Assembly: GCF_029962835.1 (NCBI RefSeq)
Contig: NC_080588.1
Coordinates: 67,748,501-67,812,500, forward strand
Length of the DNA: 64,000 nt
Source of the DNA: Magnolia sinica
Lineage: Eukaryota > Streptophyta > Magnoliopsida > Magnoliales > Magnoliaceae
Reading direction: 5' to 3'
Each line of letters starts with the position of its first letter. The stretch's first letter is position 1. Positions 1 to 11,649 of the stretch are shown in pieces. Under the pieces are notes generated by a model. The model ran no database searches. It had not been told where the DNA came from and worked only from the letters and a program-made list of their open reading frames with translations. The translations under genes were made by a program, and so were the position numbers.

Positions 1-235
1 TAATCAAATGTCCGAATTAATGCAACATCCTCCAGAATTAACAAATTAGCCTTCATGAGATTAGCAGCAACTTCAATGGCCTCAATTCCAGCAGAGCCTG
101 TACAGAGCTGTTCCGAATAATTTGCTTGTAGCATTTGTAGCCCCATATATGATCCTTCCACCATGAACCCCAAACAGTTGTGTGATTATTGATATAAACA
201 TCTTCTTCATATTTGCTCCTTGGAAGGGATGTCAC
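1..235 (-). pseudogene. SLU7: SLU7 splicing-factor exon fragment, copy A, frameshifted
   Basis: The minus strand from about 235 downward reads [20 protein letters not shown] and then [11 protein letters not shown]. This is the strongly conserved C-terminal block of pre-mRNA-splicing factor SLU7 (second-step spliceosome factor; family form is close to [20 protein letters not shown]). TTATAG just upstream looks like a retained intron acceptor, so this was probably copied as DNA and not from mRNA. Compared with copy B there is a small deletion near base 105 that shifts the frame after IIRNS. The part nearest base 1 corresponds to the U-box-like segment of copy B. It is a fragment inside the CACTA element, not a working gene. 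Confidence 0.75.
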
Positions 236-493
236 CTATAAATACATCGTCATACTAAATAAGCTCCTCCACAAAAAGATTGAGAAAATTGAAAGACAAT
301 CACCAACTTTAGAACTTTTGCAGCTACCAACAATTCCTTAGAAGTGGTCGACCCATACCATCAATTTCCAAATAATTGAAAGAAATTTATCTTCTTTTTT
401 CTTAGTGAAATGAGCAATGCAAAGGTTTTGTCGCAATTCATCAAGACAACCATAATTCACCTTTTCCTTTGCTTGTAGGGATTTTTATTATTC

Positions 494-496
<3 letters not shown>

Positions 497-553
<57 letters not shown>
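497..553. repeat. (TA)n microsatellite
   Basis: About 28 TA units in copy A. The matching place in copy B (near 27,078-27,090) has only a short AT stretch, so the tract expanded in A or shrank in B after the duplication. Confidence 0.95.
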
Positions 554-555
<2 letters not shown>

Positions 556-559
556 TGAT

Positions 560-700
560 ATTAATTTAAAACTTATATCACAAAGTGTTTGGGGTATAAT
601 TAGTCTAACTGAAGGTATGGCCCGTAAGGTGGCATGGCAGAACATGATTCATATAGTTGACCCCAATTAATTGGGATAAGGCTTAGATGATGATGATGAT
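560..700 (+). mobile_element. LINE/SINE 3'-tail remnant ending in (GAT)n, copy A
   Basis: Shows GACCCCAATTAATTGGGATA followed by AGGCTTAGATGATGATGATGAT. The GACCCCAATTNNTTGGGAT-AAGGCTT core with a trinucleotide tail is typical of the 3' end of plant RTE-type LINEs and Au-like SINEs. No coding part is recognisable. Its (GAT)n tail is where the giant LTR at 701 inserted. Confidence 0.45.
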
Positions 701-2559
701 TGTCATGCCCCAAATCCGGAGATCGGACTCACAAGAATCTCGATCACCGAATCCGGTACCGACAGCTGCTGTAGTACCTCATTCTCGGCTCTCAGCGCTC
801 ATATGCCAGATTCCAATCCTGGGATCCTACAAGGAGGATTTTCCAACGAACTCATAAGAAGCATAACCACAAGTTTACCCAAATGATAAAGACAATATCA
901 TCATCACATATCGACTAGTATAATCATTTGAATACATTAGGCGACATTGGGGTGTCTCCATGATATAAAAATATCAGAAGCTCCAGAAGTCCACTACACG
1001 CTCCAAGCTCAATGCTGCGATCCAACGTCACCCGCACGCAATGGTCGATGCATAAGCTTAATGAAAGCTTAGAGGGTGGATGAAAGTGTGTGTACAAGGT
1101 AAGTTGCCGGAAGTAATATTACTAGTAATCGAGTAAGCGGATCATACCGATAAGCCCATAAATCATACAATATCAGAGAAATGTGAAAACATGCTGATAG
1201 GCCCATAAATACCATCAGCCTTATCCAAATAATGCGATGCAACAATATAATAAAAATAATATCATGTACTGATGAAGCAATGTAGATCAGTTATGTAATG
1301 CGGAGACAGTAAGCCAAATATCAGATGCTGATGATATAATGCAATATGCGATACGAATGAAATGACTAAGCTGGAGTGAAGTTGGGATGATAGTACGTAG
1401 TATCGCAGGCTATGGGGTCCATCACAAGGGACTTCTATCCAAACCAGTCCCATATCTAAATTTGGATAGTTAGACTCAATGCAGTAGACTCCTAATCTCA
1501 GGTTAGTCACGCGCCCAACCGAAATCCTTACCATAACGAAGGTACACAACAATTAGTTACACACCACTAGCCCGAGTGTATAGTGAATGAATGAATGAAT
1601 GAGCATGTAACTCCTACTCAATAAGTCCACATATCAGTACGGTTCCTCTCTCTAGGAAATTACCGGGGTCTATTACACTCCAAACCAAATTACCGCCTCA
1701 TCGCGCGTAACAAGGTGAGTGGAAGAGACCTCACTATTCGCTCGCCAATATTGGGCCCGGGTCGTCGATAGCGGACCCATCCCTCAAGTTAGTCAGACTC
1801 AGCATAGCATTGCCCCCTCCTCTAAGCAAGTAAGGCCGTACCTCCTTCCAACCAACCACGACACAGTGAGAGACGCGGCCTAACGGTATATGGCCCTCAT
1901 GCGCTCATGCATCCACTCGGTCTAGACATTGGAGCAACCTCTGGAACCAAGAGGGTTTTGAAATTTTCACCCAAGGATATCTATAGTACCCCATGTAGAA
2001 CAGATTTTCGGTGTCCCATCTGGCCATCCACAAAATACCTATGGAGGCTACGGCCCTGATGTCGCTAGGGCATATTGGCCATGTCACATAAATGCGAGAT
2101 GCATGAGTCACGCAGTCTAATCATGCATCAATTCTGTGCATGCCATGCTCTCATGTGGGGCAACTCCGCCTATCAGGGAGCCCTATGAACAACTTGCCCT
2201 ATGGCATATGCAATGGTCAATCACATCTCATAACAAACATGCAGATGATGCGTATGGGCATGTATTATGATGCTCTACTGTCACATATTCATAATCAGTA
2301 TCAATAACCGCCATCAACAATCGGCCTCGACAATGTGGACATTTAACCAACATTGCCCCCAAGGAATGACCACATAGAGCCAAACATATAATAGGCCCAT
2401 GGCCTCACACAAAGGCCTAATATACAATACGATGGGCTTTACTCAAGGGTTTAATACACATCACGATGGGCCTTTCACATGGGCCTAACATAGATCACAA
2501 TGGGTTCCATCGCCTGGCTCCCAAATGCATCACATGGGCCTCATTACATAGGCCTCAAC

Positions 2560-3310
2560 AATCGAAAATCGGCGTATACAATCGGCCACGACAATCGGGA
2601 TTGATCGATAATCAGAACCGGCAAATCGGTCGCGTCAATCGGAATCGACAATCGGCCATGACAATCGGGGTCGATCAATAATCAGAATCGGCAAATCGAT
2701 CACGACAATCGGATCGATTAATAATCAGAATCGGTAAATCGGTCACGTAAATCGGAATCGGCAATCGGCCACGACAATCAGGGTCGATCGATAATCAGAG
2801 TCGGCAAATTGGTTATGACAATCGGATCGATCGATAATCAGAATCAGCAAATCGATCACAGCAATCGGAGTCGGTAATCGGTCACGACAATCAGAATTGA
2901 TAGACAATCAGAATCAGTAAATCGATCACGTAAATCAGAATCGACAATCGACCACGATGATCAGGGTCGATCGATAATCAGAGTCGGCAAATCGGTCACA
3001 ACAATCAGATCGATCGATAATCAGAATCCACAAATCGGTTGCGTAAATCAGAATCGACAATCAGCCACGACAATCGGGGTCGATCGATAATCAGAGTCGA
3101 CAAATCGGTCATGACAATTGGATCGATCGATTATCAAAATCGGCAAATCGGTCGCGTAAATCGAAATCGGCAATCGGCTACAACAATCGCGGTCGATCGA
3201 TAATCAGAGTCGAAAAATCGGTCACGATAATCGGATCGATCGATAATCAGAATTGGCAAATCGGTCACGCCAATCGGCCACGATAATCAGAATCGACCTC
3301 AATACTTGGC
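2560..3310. repeat. Tandem array, about 112-bp period, copy A
   Basis: Repeats the words GATCGATAATCAGA, GGCAAATCGGTCACGACAATC and GTAAATCGGAATCGGCAATC. The GGTCGATCGATAATCAGAG landmark recurs near 2,963, 3,077 and 3,188, giving 111-114 bp. Each unit splits into two related halves of about 43 and 69 bp. Copies of a 230-bp sequence (2,330-2,560 and 3,380-3,600) bracket the array. It is rich in GATC and CG sites. It lies inside the giant LTR. Confidence 0.85.
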
Positions 3311-3479
3311 CTCGACAATTGGAATTGGTCTATACAATCGGCCTAACTAAAAGCCTAAGGGGAAGGTCACGTATCCACAATGAGGACTTTAAACCGTCAT
3401 TGCCCATCAATGTGGCCATTTAACCAACATTGCTCCCAAGCAGTGGCCCACATAGAGCCAAACGTAAAGTGGGCCCATG

Positions 3480-4225
3480 GCTTTGCACAAAGGCCTAATA
3501 TACATCGCAATGGGCCTCATACAAGGGCTATATACACATCACTATGGGCCGCATCACATGGGCTAGAAATACATCTCAATGGGCCGTATCCATGAGCCGA
3601 AAATATATCATAATGGACCTCGGCACATGAGCCATGAATTCATCACATCAAGCCTTGCCCCATGGGCTTCGAATACATCACAACAGACCTCGCCCATGGG
3701 CCTCGAATACATCACAATGGGCCACGACCCATGGGCTTCAAATACACAATAGGCGGGCCCTACACATGGGCCTCCATACATCACAAGTGGGCCTTAAATA
3801 TACATCACATTGGGCCTCATGAATGGGCTGCAAATACATCAAGGTGGGTCTCATGGATGGGCCACAAATACATTAAGGTGGGCCTCACAGATGGGCCACA
3901 AGATACATTAAGGTGGGCCTCACAGATGGGCCACAAGATACATCAAGGTGAGCCTCAAGTGGGAGCTTGGATTACATCTAAAATCATTTCAATAGTTGCA
4001 GGTGCAACATGTGCATCACTATACACTATCATTCCATGGGGCACATGGCCCACTAATGATGATCAGCACTGTCCAAACATTGTCCAGATAAATCAGCACC
4101 ATCCAAACATTGTCTGTGTAAATCAGCACTGTCCAAACGTTTGGACAACACCGTCCAAACATTGTCCAGGTAAATCAGCACCTCCCGAACATTGTCCAGC
4201 ATCGTCCAGACCCTCTGGACGGTGT
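3480..4225. repeat. Degenerate 30-35-bp repeats (ATGGGCC...TACATCA), then CCAAACATTGTCC repeats
   Basis: From 3,480 to 3,960 the phrase 'catgggcc-tcgaatacatcaca' recurs about every 30-35 bp. From 4,060 to 4,220 a different unit of about 34 bp with ATCAGCAC and CCAAACATTGTCC takes over. Apparent reading frames here (for example 191 codons from 3,662) are repeat-derived. Part of the giant LTR. Confidence 0.75.
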
Positions 4226-4718
4226 GGATGGGACTGATACATCACGGTCAGGCTCATAGCACCGTCCAAATACATCCAGCACCGTCTAACACTGTCTAGA
4301 CGGTGTGGATGAAACAAGTACATCACGGTTGGCCCCACAGCAAATGGGTTTCCACGTGGGGCTAGCAGATATGTATGTATATATATATATATGTCTTGAT
4401 TTGCAGGGCAATACCATCCAACGTCCACTGATGGATAGCTGGATAAGACACATACACGTAGGTGTGTCCCACCCTCACACGAGCCACACGTGTGGGGTGG
4501 GCCACGTTGTATTCAGTTGGACGGCTTGTATAAACACATACATCTTGCTGACGTCCCACAGCACCGTCCCAATCCATGGTCGATGCAGATGTAGGATACA
4601 AGCATTAAGGTGGATTACCCACCGTCCAATCCACTGGAAGGTGGATGGAAGGGAAGAAACATTACATCTGGTGGGGCCCACGTGGGCCCACTAGCTATAC
4701 ATATATGCATATGCATGT

Positions 4719-6776
4719 TGTTCACTCCCTAAGTATAGGGTTGTGATGTAGTAATAAACTCGGTGAGACCGAGGTCGAATCCCAAGGGACTGATACTTGT
4801 ACGTTATCTGAAACTAGGTAGAAATAGAACTAGCTTAAGATGAAATCTAAATCCAATATAAAGTGATGAATAATGGTGAGAGATTAATCTAAAACTTAAG
4901 AGAAATCAGAGACAGAAAACTAGGGATTCAGAGGATCCACTTGTAGAGATCAGGGAGATCTTACGCCTGCTTCAAGAATCATGGAACTTAACTGAACTTT
5001 CTTGATATAAGTTTCAAGAGATGAAAGGTATAGGAATTAGAATGGATTCCATCACCAAACCATGCCCAGGAGACAAAGTAAACAACAGAATTAAACTAAT
5101 TACCAACCAATCAACATGTTATGAGGGTTAGGAAGGGTACCGTCATCCGACCATGCCCATGAGACTATGGTGAACAACAGGGTTTCCTGACGTCATAAAC
5201 ATGAAAAAAAATGAAGAAACATGCTCAAAGCCATCGCAGACTTGTTGTAATTTTAGTCACAACAGACCATTAAAAACTGAAAACATTCCCTTACAATCAA
5301 CCCAATACCAAATCCATTCAGTTTAAACAAGAATTAAAGGCATAAAATTCTTCCCATCACGCTATAAGCTTCACCCCTTAGCCCTAGCTAAGGGGTTTAG
5401 CCACACATGAATGGGCTGGACCCTTTAGACAAAGCAAATAAACAAAAAAAGAAAAAGAAAAGAACAAGAAGGAAAGAAAAAACCAGATATCACTTCCTAC
5501 TCCAGCCTCACGTCCAGCCACGTCCAAGCCTCAGCCATCTTCCTTTCCCCCCTACGGCCCTCTCTCTCTTTCTTCTTATAGGCAACGGACATCTTGTGTG
5601 CGTAGCCTTTACGCACAGCAGAAGAAGCTGCGTGCGTAACAGAGCTTACGCTGGATGTTGGTGGGCCCAACTTCTTGGTGTCAGGTGAAAGATCCACGCC
5701 GTCCATTAGATTCTGCTCGAAAAACTATTTAGAATTGACTGGTTTTGGGTTAGATTCAGTGTGGCCCATGGAACGTTTCATTGCACCGTCCGTCTTCCGT
5801 TTGGATAAGAAATTCACACGATCGCTTGTATGGGACCAGAAAAGAATCATATCCAGGGTCTTGGCCATCCTCCAGAGCAAATGGACGGGTCAGATCATCT
5901 AATGGAATGATGGGTGGGGCCCACTGTTAAAACCCAGTGGAACACGTCCGTTATTGGACGTGCGAAACGTCAGTATTTGGATGTTTTGCGCAAAAAATGG
6001 GTGGGGTCCACTGCGATGCTTGTCCTAGAAATCCACTCCCTCTATCAGCTCCTGTACATAGTGTTGGCCCATGGCCTCTAGTTTAAAGTAGATCCGACTT
6101 CAGGGTGGGCCACACGCTTAACCGATGTATGGACAACATTCACCATTAAAAATACAATTGGCTTCACGTATGCTTGATGCCATGCATGGCACATCTATTT
6201 ACAAATTTACCCTTCTCTTTTGTTATATCTTATGCTGTCAGTATCTCCTAATTGCACCATGCAAATGACACCAAATTTCACTAGGATTTGTTATTTTTCA
6301 TGCTCTTTCTAATGCCTAAGTTTGAGCCTTAATCGCTTATGGATTGCCAAGATGCTCTTTAATGGCTAGTGCCCTCTGATCTCTCTGTTGGGCCACTTCC
6401 ACGAGGATCTAATGGCTAAAATTTGACGTGTACGGTTAATTTATAGTCCTCAGGGCATGTATGAAGTTTTGAGCCGAGTGGATGGTGGAAACCCTGTGAT
6501 CTTGCATTCTGACTAACTTTCAGGCCACTTGAGCTTCAGTTTCTCAATTTTCTCGGATCTCTGGCGTGTATATCCATCGATCTCGGTCCCCTGAAGTCCA
6601 TTCCTTGCTCTGGTGACTTCGGAGCGTTAAATCCATGCTTTTAATACTCTTTTTCAATCAAAGCTCCTTATTACATCCTGCAACAAAAACACGATTAAAT
6701 TATAATATTAGGCATTATCATGTACGCAAAATCGGGCAGTAATCGGGGTCTGCTATGCAATATTCGACCCTCAACA
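4719..6776 (-). mobile_element. Athila-like solo LTR nested in the giant LTR, copy A
   Basis: Starts TGTTCACTCCC and ends GACCCTCAACA, with target duplication CATGT on both sides (4,714-4,718 and 6,777-6,781). It is clearly related to the LTRs of the full Athila element in copy B and lies in the same orientation, but is an older, diverged subfamily. The same solo LTR is in copy B, so insertion and collapse to a solo LTR pre-date the duplication. Confidence 0.88.
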
Positions 6777-8431
6777 CATGTATATATATTATATATTATA
6801 TATCATTATATTATTTAAAAGAAAACGTACGTCCAGGTGCTGGCGTTATCATGCTCTACCTGAGATTTGAAGCAGCCTTTGGATGGACGGTTGATCGTAA
6901 CATGTACATCACGTGGGATCCACAGAACCTGCTGATGTAATCACAGCAGTGGGTCCCACCGTTTGAACGGTTAGGATATAATACAAACCTAACGGTCAGA
7001 CCCATAAAACATTAAAGGCATTTACACAATAGCTGCTACTGCTGCTTGTCCAATGGACGGTTGGATGAAACACACGCCTCATGTGGGTCCCACCAGAGCT
7101 TGCTGACGTCAAATACAGCAGCAGCAAGGGCTGCTGGTGAGGTACGCCAGCTAATCCACTTCCATTTCCAAGAGAAAGGGGGCCCATTTATGGGATGAAT
7201 CCCCACCATCCCAACTAGTCCAGCACCATCCAGATGGCCTCGATGGTGTCGATAAAATAAATACATCACGGTGTGACCTATAGCACGGTCCAACAGCTAG
7301 ATGGTTGGATGATACACATAAATCCGGTGGGCCACATAGTCATCACAAAAAGAGAGAAAGAGAGAGAGAAAAAAAATCGGAGTAGCGGAGGGACCCCGCC
7401 ACTATGGGTCCCTCTTTGATACAAATCGCACATCAAGATGGGTCCCACATATGTGGACCCTCAAATAATCAAAATCAAATCATAAATCACCCACCTTAGA
7501 TCTCTTCTTCATTCTTCCGCTAATGCATAATAGAGCTCCAAAGGTTCAACTTCAACGGTTGAGATGATCTTTAGATGATGGAGATGGGAGGTAGAAAAGT
7601 GGGCCACACAAATTCTCCCATGGAAGCTTGCTTGGATGTGGGATGCTTGCTTGGAGAATGAGAGAGATGAGAGAGAGAGGTGTAAGAGAGAGAGATGGGT
7701 GTGATAGGTGTGGTGAGTGATGGGTGTAAGAGTTTTTTTTTTTTTACTTTTGTGGTTGCTTGGTGTAAGAAAGGCATGGGTGTGTAAGAACTTTTTTTGA
7801 CTTTGGGGTTGCTTGAGAATGGGTGAAAGGTGATGTGTACTTGACATATACTTGACATGATGGGATTGAGTGATTGATTGATTGATGTAACAAGTTGTAG
7901 AAATTCTCTCAGAATTCGCACGCGCAACGTTTTCCTTGCACCGGACACTGGCCCACATCTCCTAGCTAGAGTATCGGATTGGCGCGCGAGTCACGGTATC
8001 GGAACCGCGGTGACGGCGCGGTCGCCAGGGTACAAGTCTTGAGTTGAGTCGATTCAGGTTGACGGCAAGTGACTTAGGGTTGCACGCAAATACCGGTTAA
8101 TGATCGAAGGTTACCGAAATTTGACCGAAAAGATCGCAGGAACCTACGGAACGGTACAGTCTAGGATACGGGTCTTATAATGATAATAGCACAAAGTTTG
8201 AGAAGTGACCAAAGAACTTGGGAAGTGAGTGTACCTGACTTGTGATTTGGGATATTCTGCGTATGGTGCAATGTGTAATATAGTAACACTTTGATGATTT
8301 GGGACAATATGCCCAACTTGGAATCGCTTTTTCTTCTTCACCAAATATCAGTAAAGCTCTTTTTTTATAGTAAAGTTCTTTTCTAATTTTCTAATTGATC
8401 AACCAAAAGGAGCTCAACAAGCATATGTATA

Positions 8432-8762
8432 ATCAGTAACATTTTGGCACCTGGTGTTGCTTATCCGCATGGCACTTGGCATGACTGCAAGCTGATATAA
8501 AACGGAATTTCTAGATAAAGAACATTTTGGCACCTGGTGTTACTGATCCTCATGGCACTTGGCATGACTGGAAGCTTGATATAAAACAGAATTTCTAGAT
8601 AAAGAACATTTTGGCACCTAGTGTTGCTGATCTTCATGGCACTTGGCATGACTGCAAGCTTGAGATAAAGCAGAATTTCTAGATAAAGAACATTTTGGCA
8701 CCTGCTGTTGCTAATCCTCATGGCACTTGGCATGGCTGCAAGCTTTATATAAAGCAGTGTTT
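8432..8762. repeat. 85-bp tandem repeat, about 4 units, copy A
   Basis: ACATTTTGGCACCTGGTGTT, CATGGCACTTGGCATGACTG and TTTCTAGATAAAG recur every 83-86 bp from 8,442. This is noncoding DNA between the giant LTR and the end of the CACTA. Confidence 0.9.
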
Positions 8763-9502
8763 TTCCAGTCAACTTGAAACAATGAAAGGTCTACTCTATA
8801 TACTTTAAGGAATTGCTATCTAACTGTGAATGCTTCCACACATGGGCAAATTTTCAACTAATTAAGAAGATTTTTTTTTCCGAATTTTTGATGCAAAAAT
8901 GGGATTTGAAATCGTAGCATTTGCAAAATGATGCAAAAATGAATCATGGTCTAAAGAACAAGAAATGAACCATGTTGTTCTCTTTCTTCATGGGAGGTAG
9001 ACTTCTTTAGATGCAGTTTTATTGCTGATTGTCTTTTCCTTCCGACACCCTAATTAAATTCAAAACCACAATTTTTGAAAATTTGACAACTAAAGTTCAA
9101 TAGAGTGGAAATAATGGAAACTGAAATTAACTTCCCTATCATTGGTACAAAGAGATGAGCTCCAAACTTCAGTTGCTTCGGAAATTAACTACCGACTACC
9201 ACCATGATTTTTTTTAGCCATCCAATCTGTTCATAAGGTCACACAAACCAGGATGAAGGGCAAACACAAATATCAGCTTGATCCAAAACTTTAGCGGCCC
9301 CAAGATCTAATAAGTACAATTACAAACTACTCTAATCAAACAGCAATAAAGAATAGCAAAAGTTACTAAAAAAAATATCCACATCAAATTCAAATAAGAC
9401 AGTAATAAACAAAGTTGGATAAAGAAGAAAATGATGAGAAAAGTTAAGAAGCAACACTTTATGTTATTTGTTTATTCAATTAAACAAAAAAAAGATGAGA
9501 CT

Positions 9503-9548
<46 letters not shown>

Positions 9549-10560
9549 GCAACACATTTGCATTGAATTGATACGGTGACCTAATTAAACAAAAAACGAA
9601 AAATCCAACATTTTTAGACCAAATGCATATAAAACCAAAATTAATCCCATCTAGAAAATGAATAAAAATGTGAAAGCAACAAATCAAATGCTGCAAAATT
9701 TACAAAATTATCACCAAACCGATCTCTAAGAAAAAATTCATTTCAAACTCACCAACATGGATGTAGCCATGCTCATTGTGAATAAAATGTTCATAACATC
9801 ATGGACTCCTATGCTTTCCATTATATTAAATTACATTAGGTGTGTGATTTGCCACAGATAACCTCCCAATAGTTTCATCTTCTCATTACCAGAAAATTAT
9901 TTAGTAGAAATTAAAAAAGCACATATAAGCCAACTTGAAGTCTATATTAAGGTTGCATTTGAACAGGTTTTGGAAGGATAGGTAGATTGTTCAGTAGCCT
10001 TTACAACTTATCAGTTCAAAAAGATTAATAGCTATGAGACAGTTAGTAACCAAATTGTTTGGACTCCTATTTCAAAAGAAACATGATAGGTTATGAGAAG
10101 GAGCTTATTACTCTGTTGAGGGTTAGATCTCTCAAGACAAGACAAAATGATATAGAAATGGTTGTCTTTTGGGAGTTTTTCATAAAATCCATCTATGGGA
10201 AATTGGATGGAAGAGGATACCCTGCATTAAAAAGGCATCATGTTTGGAAATGCAAGGAAAGCAAATTCGGCAATAAAGAAGACTATTCCTTTTCCGTCAA
10301 AGGGAACCAAAATCGCAATTCCACTTGTTGATGTGAATGCGATAGCAATTTCTGGATGAAATCAATTCCACCGGACTGCAATTTCAAGACTCCCAAACAC
10401 ATTCTCGATTTCAAGACTCCCAAACACATACAATATTGGTGCAGCCAAGCTGGTATTAAAAAATAAAAACAAATAAAAAAAAGAGGGCAAAACAAATAAA
10501 TAGAAGAAATTAAACAGGTTGCAGCATACCAAAATCCTCTTTAATGATGCAATCTAACGA
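8763..10560. other. AT-rich CACTA interior without a recognisable gene, copy A
   Basis: Holds a (TA)n tract at about 9,507-9,543. At 9,205-9,312 there is a piece of a MITE that resembles, in reverse, the middle of the UGT promoter MITE ('ccatccaatctgttcataaggtcacacaaacc'-type sequence). At 10,059-10,331 there is a 90-codon frame (start MDSYFKRNMIGYEKEL) also present in copy B. I recognise no domain in it, and its conservation is expected for so recent a duplication. No transposase motif is seen. Confidence 0.7.
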
Positions 10561-10599
10561 ATGCGCTAATGATGATTTTTATGTTTGGCACAATGGTGC

Positions 10600-10629
10600 G
10601 GGAGATCGAGAGAGAGAAAAGGGGTGAGG

Positions 10630-10683
<54 letters not shown>

Positions 10684-10760
10684 CGGTAACAATGGTGTGA
10701 GAGATCGAGAGAGAGAGAGAGAGAAGAGGCACGAGAGATCGAGAGTGAGAGAAAAAGGGA
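10600..10760. repeat. (GA)n-rich tract
   Basis: Long AG dinucleotide runs interrupted by GATCGAGAG, about 160 bp, shorter in copy B (49,633-49,720). It creates false arginine/glutamate and serine/leucine frames on the two strands. Confidence 0.95.
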
Positions 10761-11408
10761 CAGACGTGAGAGGGAATGAGGTTTTTCCCCAAGGAGGGGA
10801 GGGAAAGAATGAAACATTTCGTGAGAGGGGGAAACGAAAAAGGAGCGCGATTTCCGCATTTTGTATCTGCTACGGCCCTGCTACGGTCTAAAACCATAGC
10901 TACAAGTCCCTTGGCCGTAGCTATTGTGTCATCCGTTGTAGCCCCTCCACGTTCACACGTCTGGCGGGATCTTGATGGACGGATTTTTCAAGGGCTTTGT
11001 GGGGTCCATCTTGATGCATTGATATATCCAATCCGTCCATTAATTTTTTTAATTTTTTTATAGGGAATGACCTTAACATCTAGGCAAATCAAAGGTCCAA
11101 TTGAACCACACCATCAATCAATGGTAAGTATTAATCTCCATTATTTCCTAACGTGTGGTCCACTTGAGCATTTAATCTACTTCCTTTTTTGGGCTCCTGC
11201 CCTAACATTCTCTTTCAAAACGGATAGACGTATTTGATGGAGCGCAAAAATTTTAATGGGCCTTGTAGAGTCCCTTATGGGGCTATCCCATGTTGGATGA
11301 ATGTGTGAAGGTGGTAGCTTTTAGCTACGGTTTAGGCCTTTTTAGCTACGGTTTTAAGCCGTAGCAATATAGCTACAGTTTAAATCCATAGCTAAAAGCT
11401 AGGATGGT

Positions 11409-11438
11409 CCGTAGCCTTTAGTCATTTTTTTGGTAGTG
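11409..11438 (-). repeat. CACTA terminal inverted repeat, right end, copy A
   Basis: The reverse complement begins CACTACCAAAAAAATGAC and ends AAAGGCTACGG. It has the same 30-base length and layout as the left end at 21,924-21,953. Confidence 0.85.
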
Positions 11439-11463
11439 ATATATATGTACATATAAGCATATA

Positions 11464-11464
<1 letters not shown>

Positions 11465-11508
<44 letters not shown>

Positions 11509-11510
11509 AT
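11465..11510. repeat. (TC)n microsatellite in left arm
   Basis: About 19 TC units. Longer in copy B (about 50,446-50,502). Confidence 0.95.
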
Positions 11511-11649
11511 TTCTTTCTTTATTCATTTAACAAGAATATCTTCTAAACCAAAATTAGATACTTGACGTACCCTATATGATTTTGGGGTAGGAGAAGCTAC
11601 TTTAGCCAACCAACCTAGTCATTTTTCAAGATTCAATCATGTCGATGGT

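Larger units (their letters stand above)
701..8179 (-). mobile_element. Giant solo LTR, copy A (contains a second, younger solo LTR)
   Basis: Begins TGTCATGCCCC and ends GGATACGGGTCTTATA. Read on the minus strand this resembles a Ty3/gypsy chromovirus (Tekay/Del-like) LTR, which starts near TGTAAGACCCG and ends near GGGGCGTGACA. It is flanked by ATGAT at 696-700 and 8,180-8,184. About 5.4 kb remain after removing the nested LTR, which is very long for an LTR. It has no coding domains but holds 112-bp and 30-35-bp repeat arrays. Caution: the left target duplication lies in a GAT repeat, so chance could produce it. A non-autonomous large element is the alternative. Confidence 0.55.
1..11438. 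mobile_element. CACTA transposon, right part, copy A (left part outside window)
   Basis: The right end is TTTTTTTGGTAGTG at 11,425-11,438. Inside it are repeated GCTACGG/CCGTAGC motifs in both orientations (10,866-10,920 and 11,315-11,415), the subterminal repeats expected for CACTA elements. The terminal 30 bases match the left end at 21,924 in inverted orientation. Everything from base 1 to here aligns with the inside of the complete copy in B. The left half, with its captured gene pieces, should lie a few kilobases left of the window. Confidence 0.8.

Noticed and set aside
2560-3310. CRISPR-like look of regularly spaced repeats
   Set aside because: Plant nuclear tandem array; there are no unique spacers between constant repeats and no cas-like genes.
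4040-4050. Alternative right end of the giant LTR near CACTAATGATGATC
   Set aside because: It does not end in a proper LTR terminus, whereas 8,174-8,184 gives both a GGGTCTTA(C)A-type end and ATGAT.
3662-4237. 191-codon frame in copy A
   Set aside because: Derived from 30-35-bp repeats inside the giant LTR, and broken in copy B.
10059-10331. 90-codon frame conserved in copy B (49,084-49,356)
   Set aside because: No recognisable domain, AT-rich context, and the duplication is too recent for conservation to mean selection. Kept only as a note.
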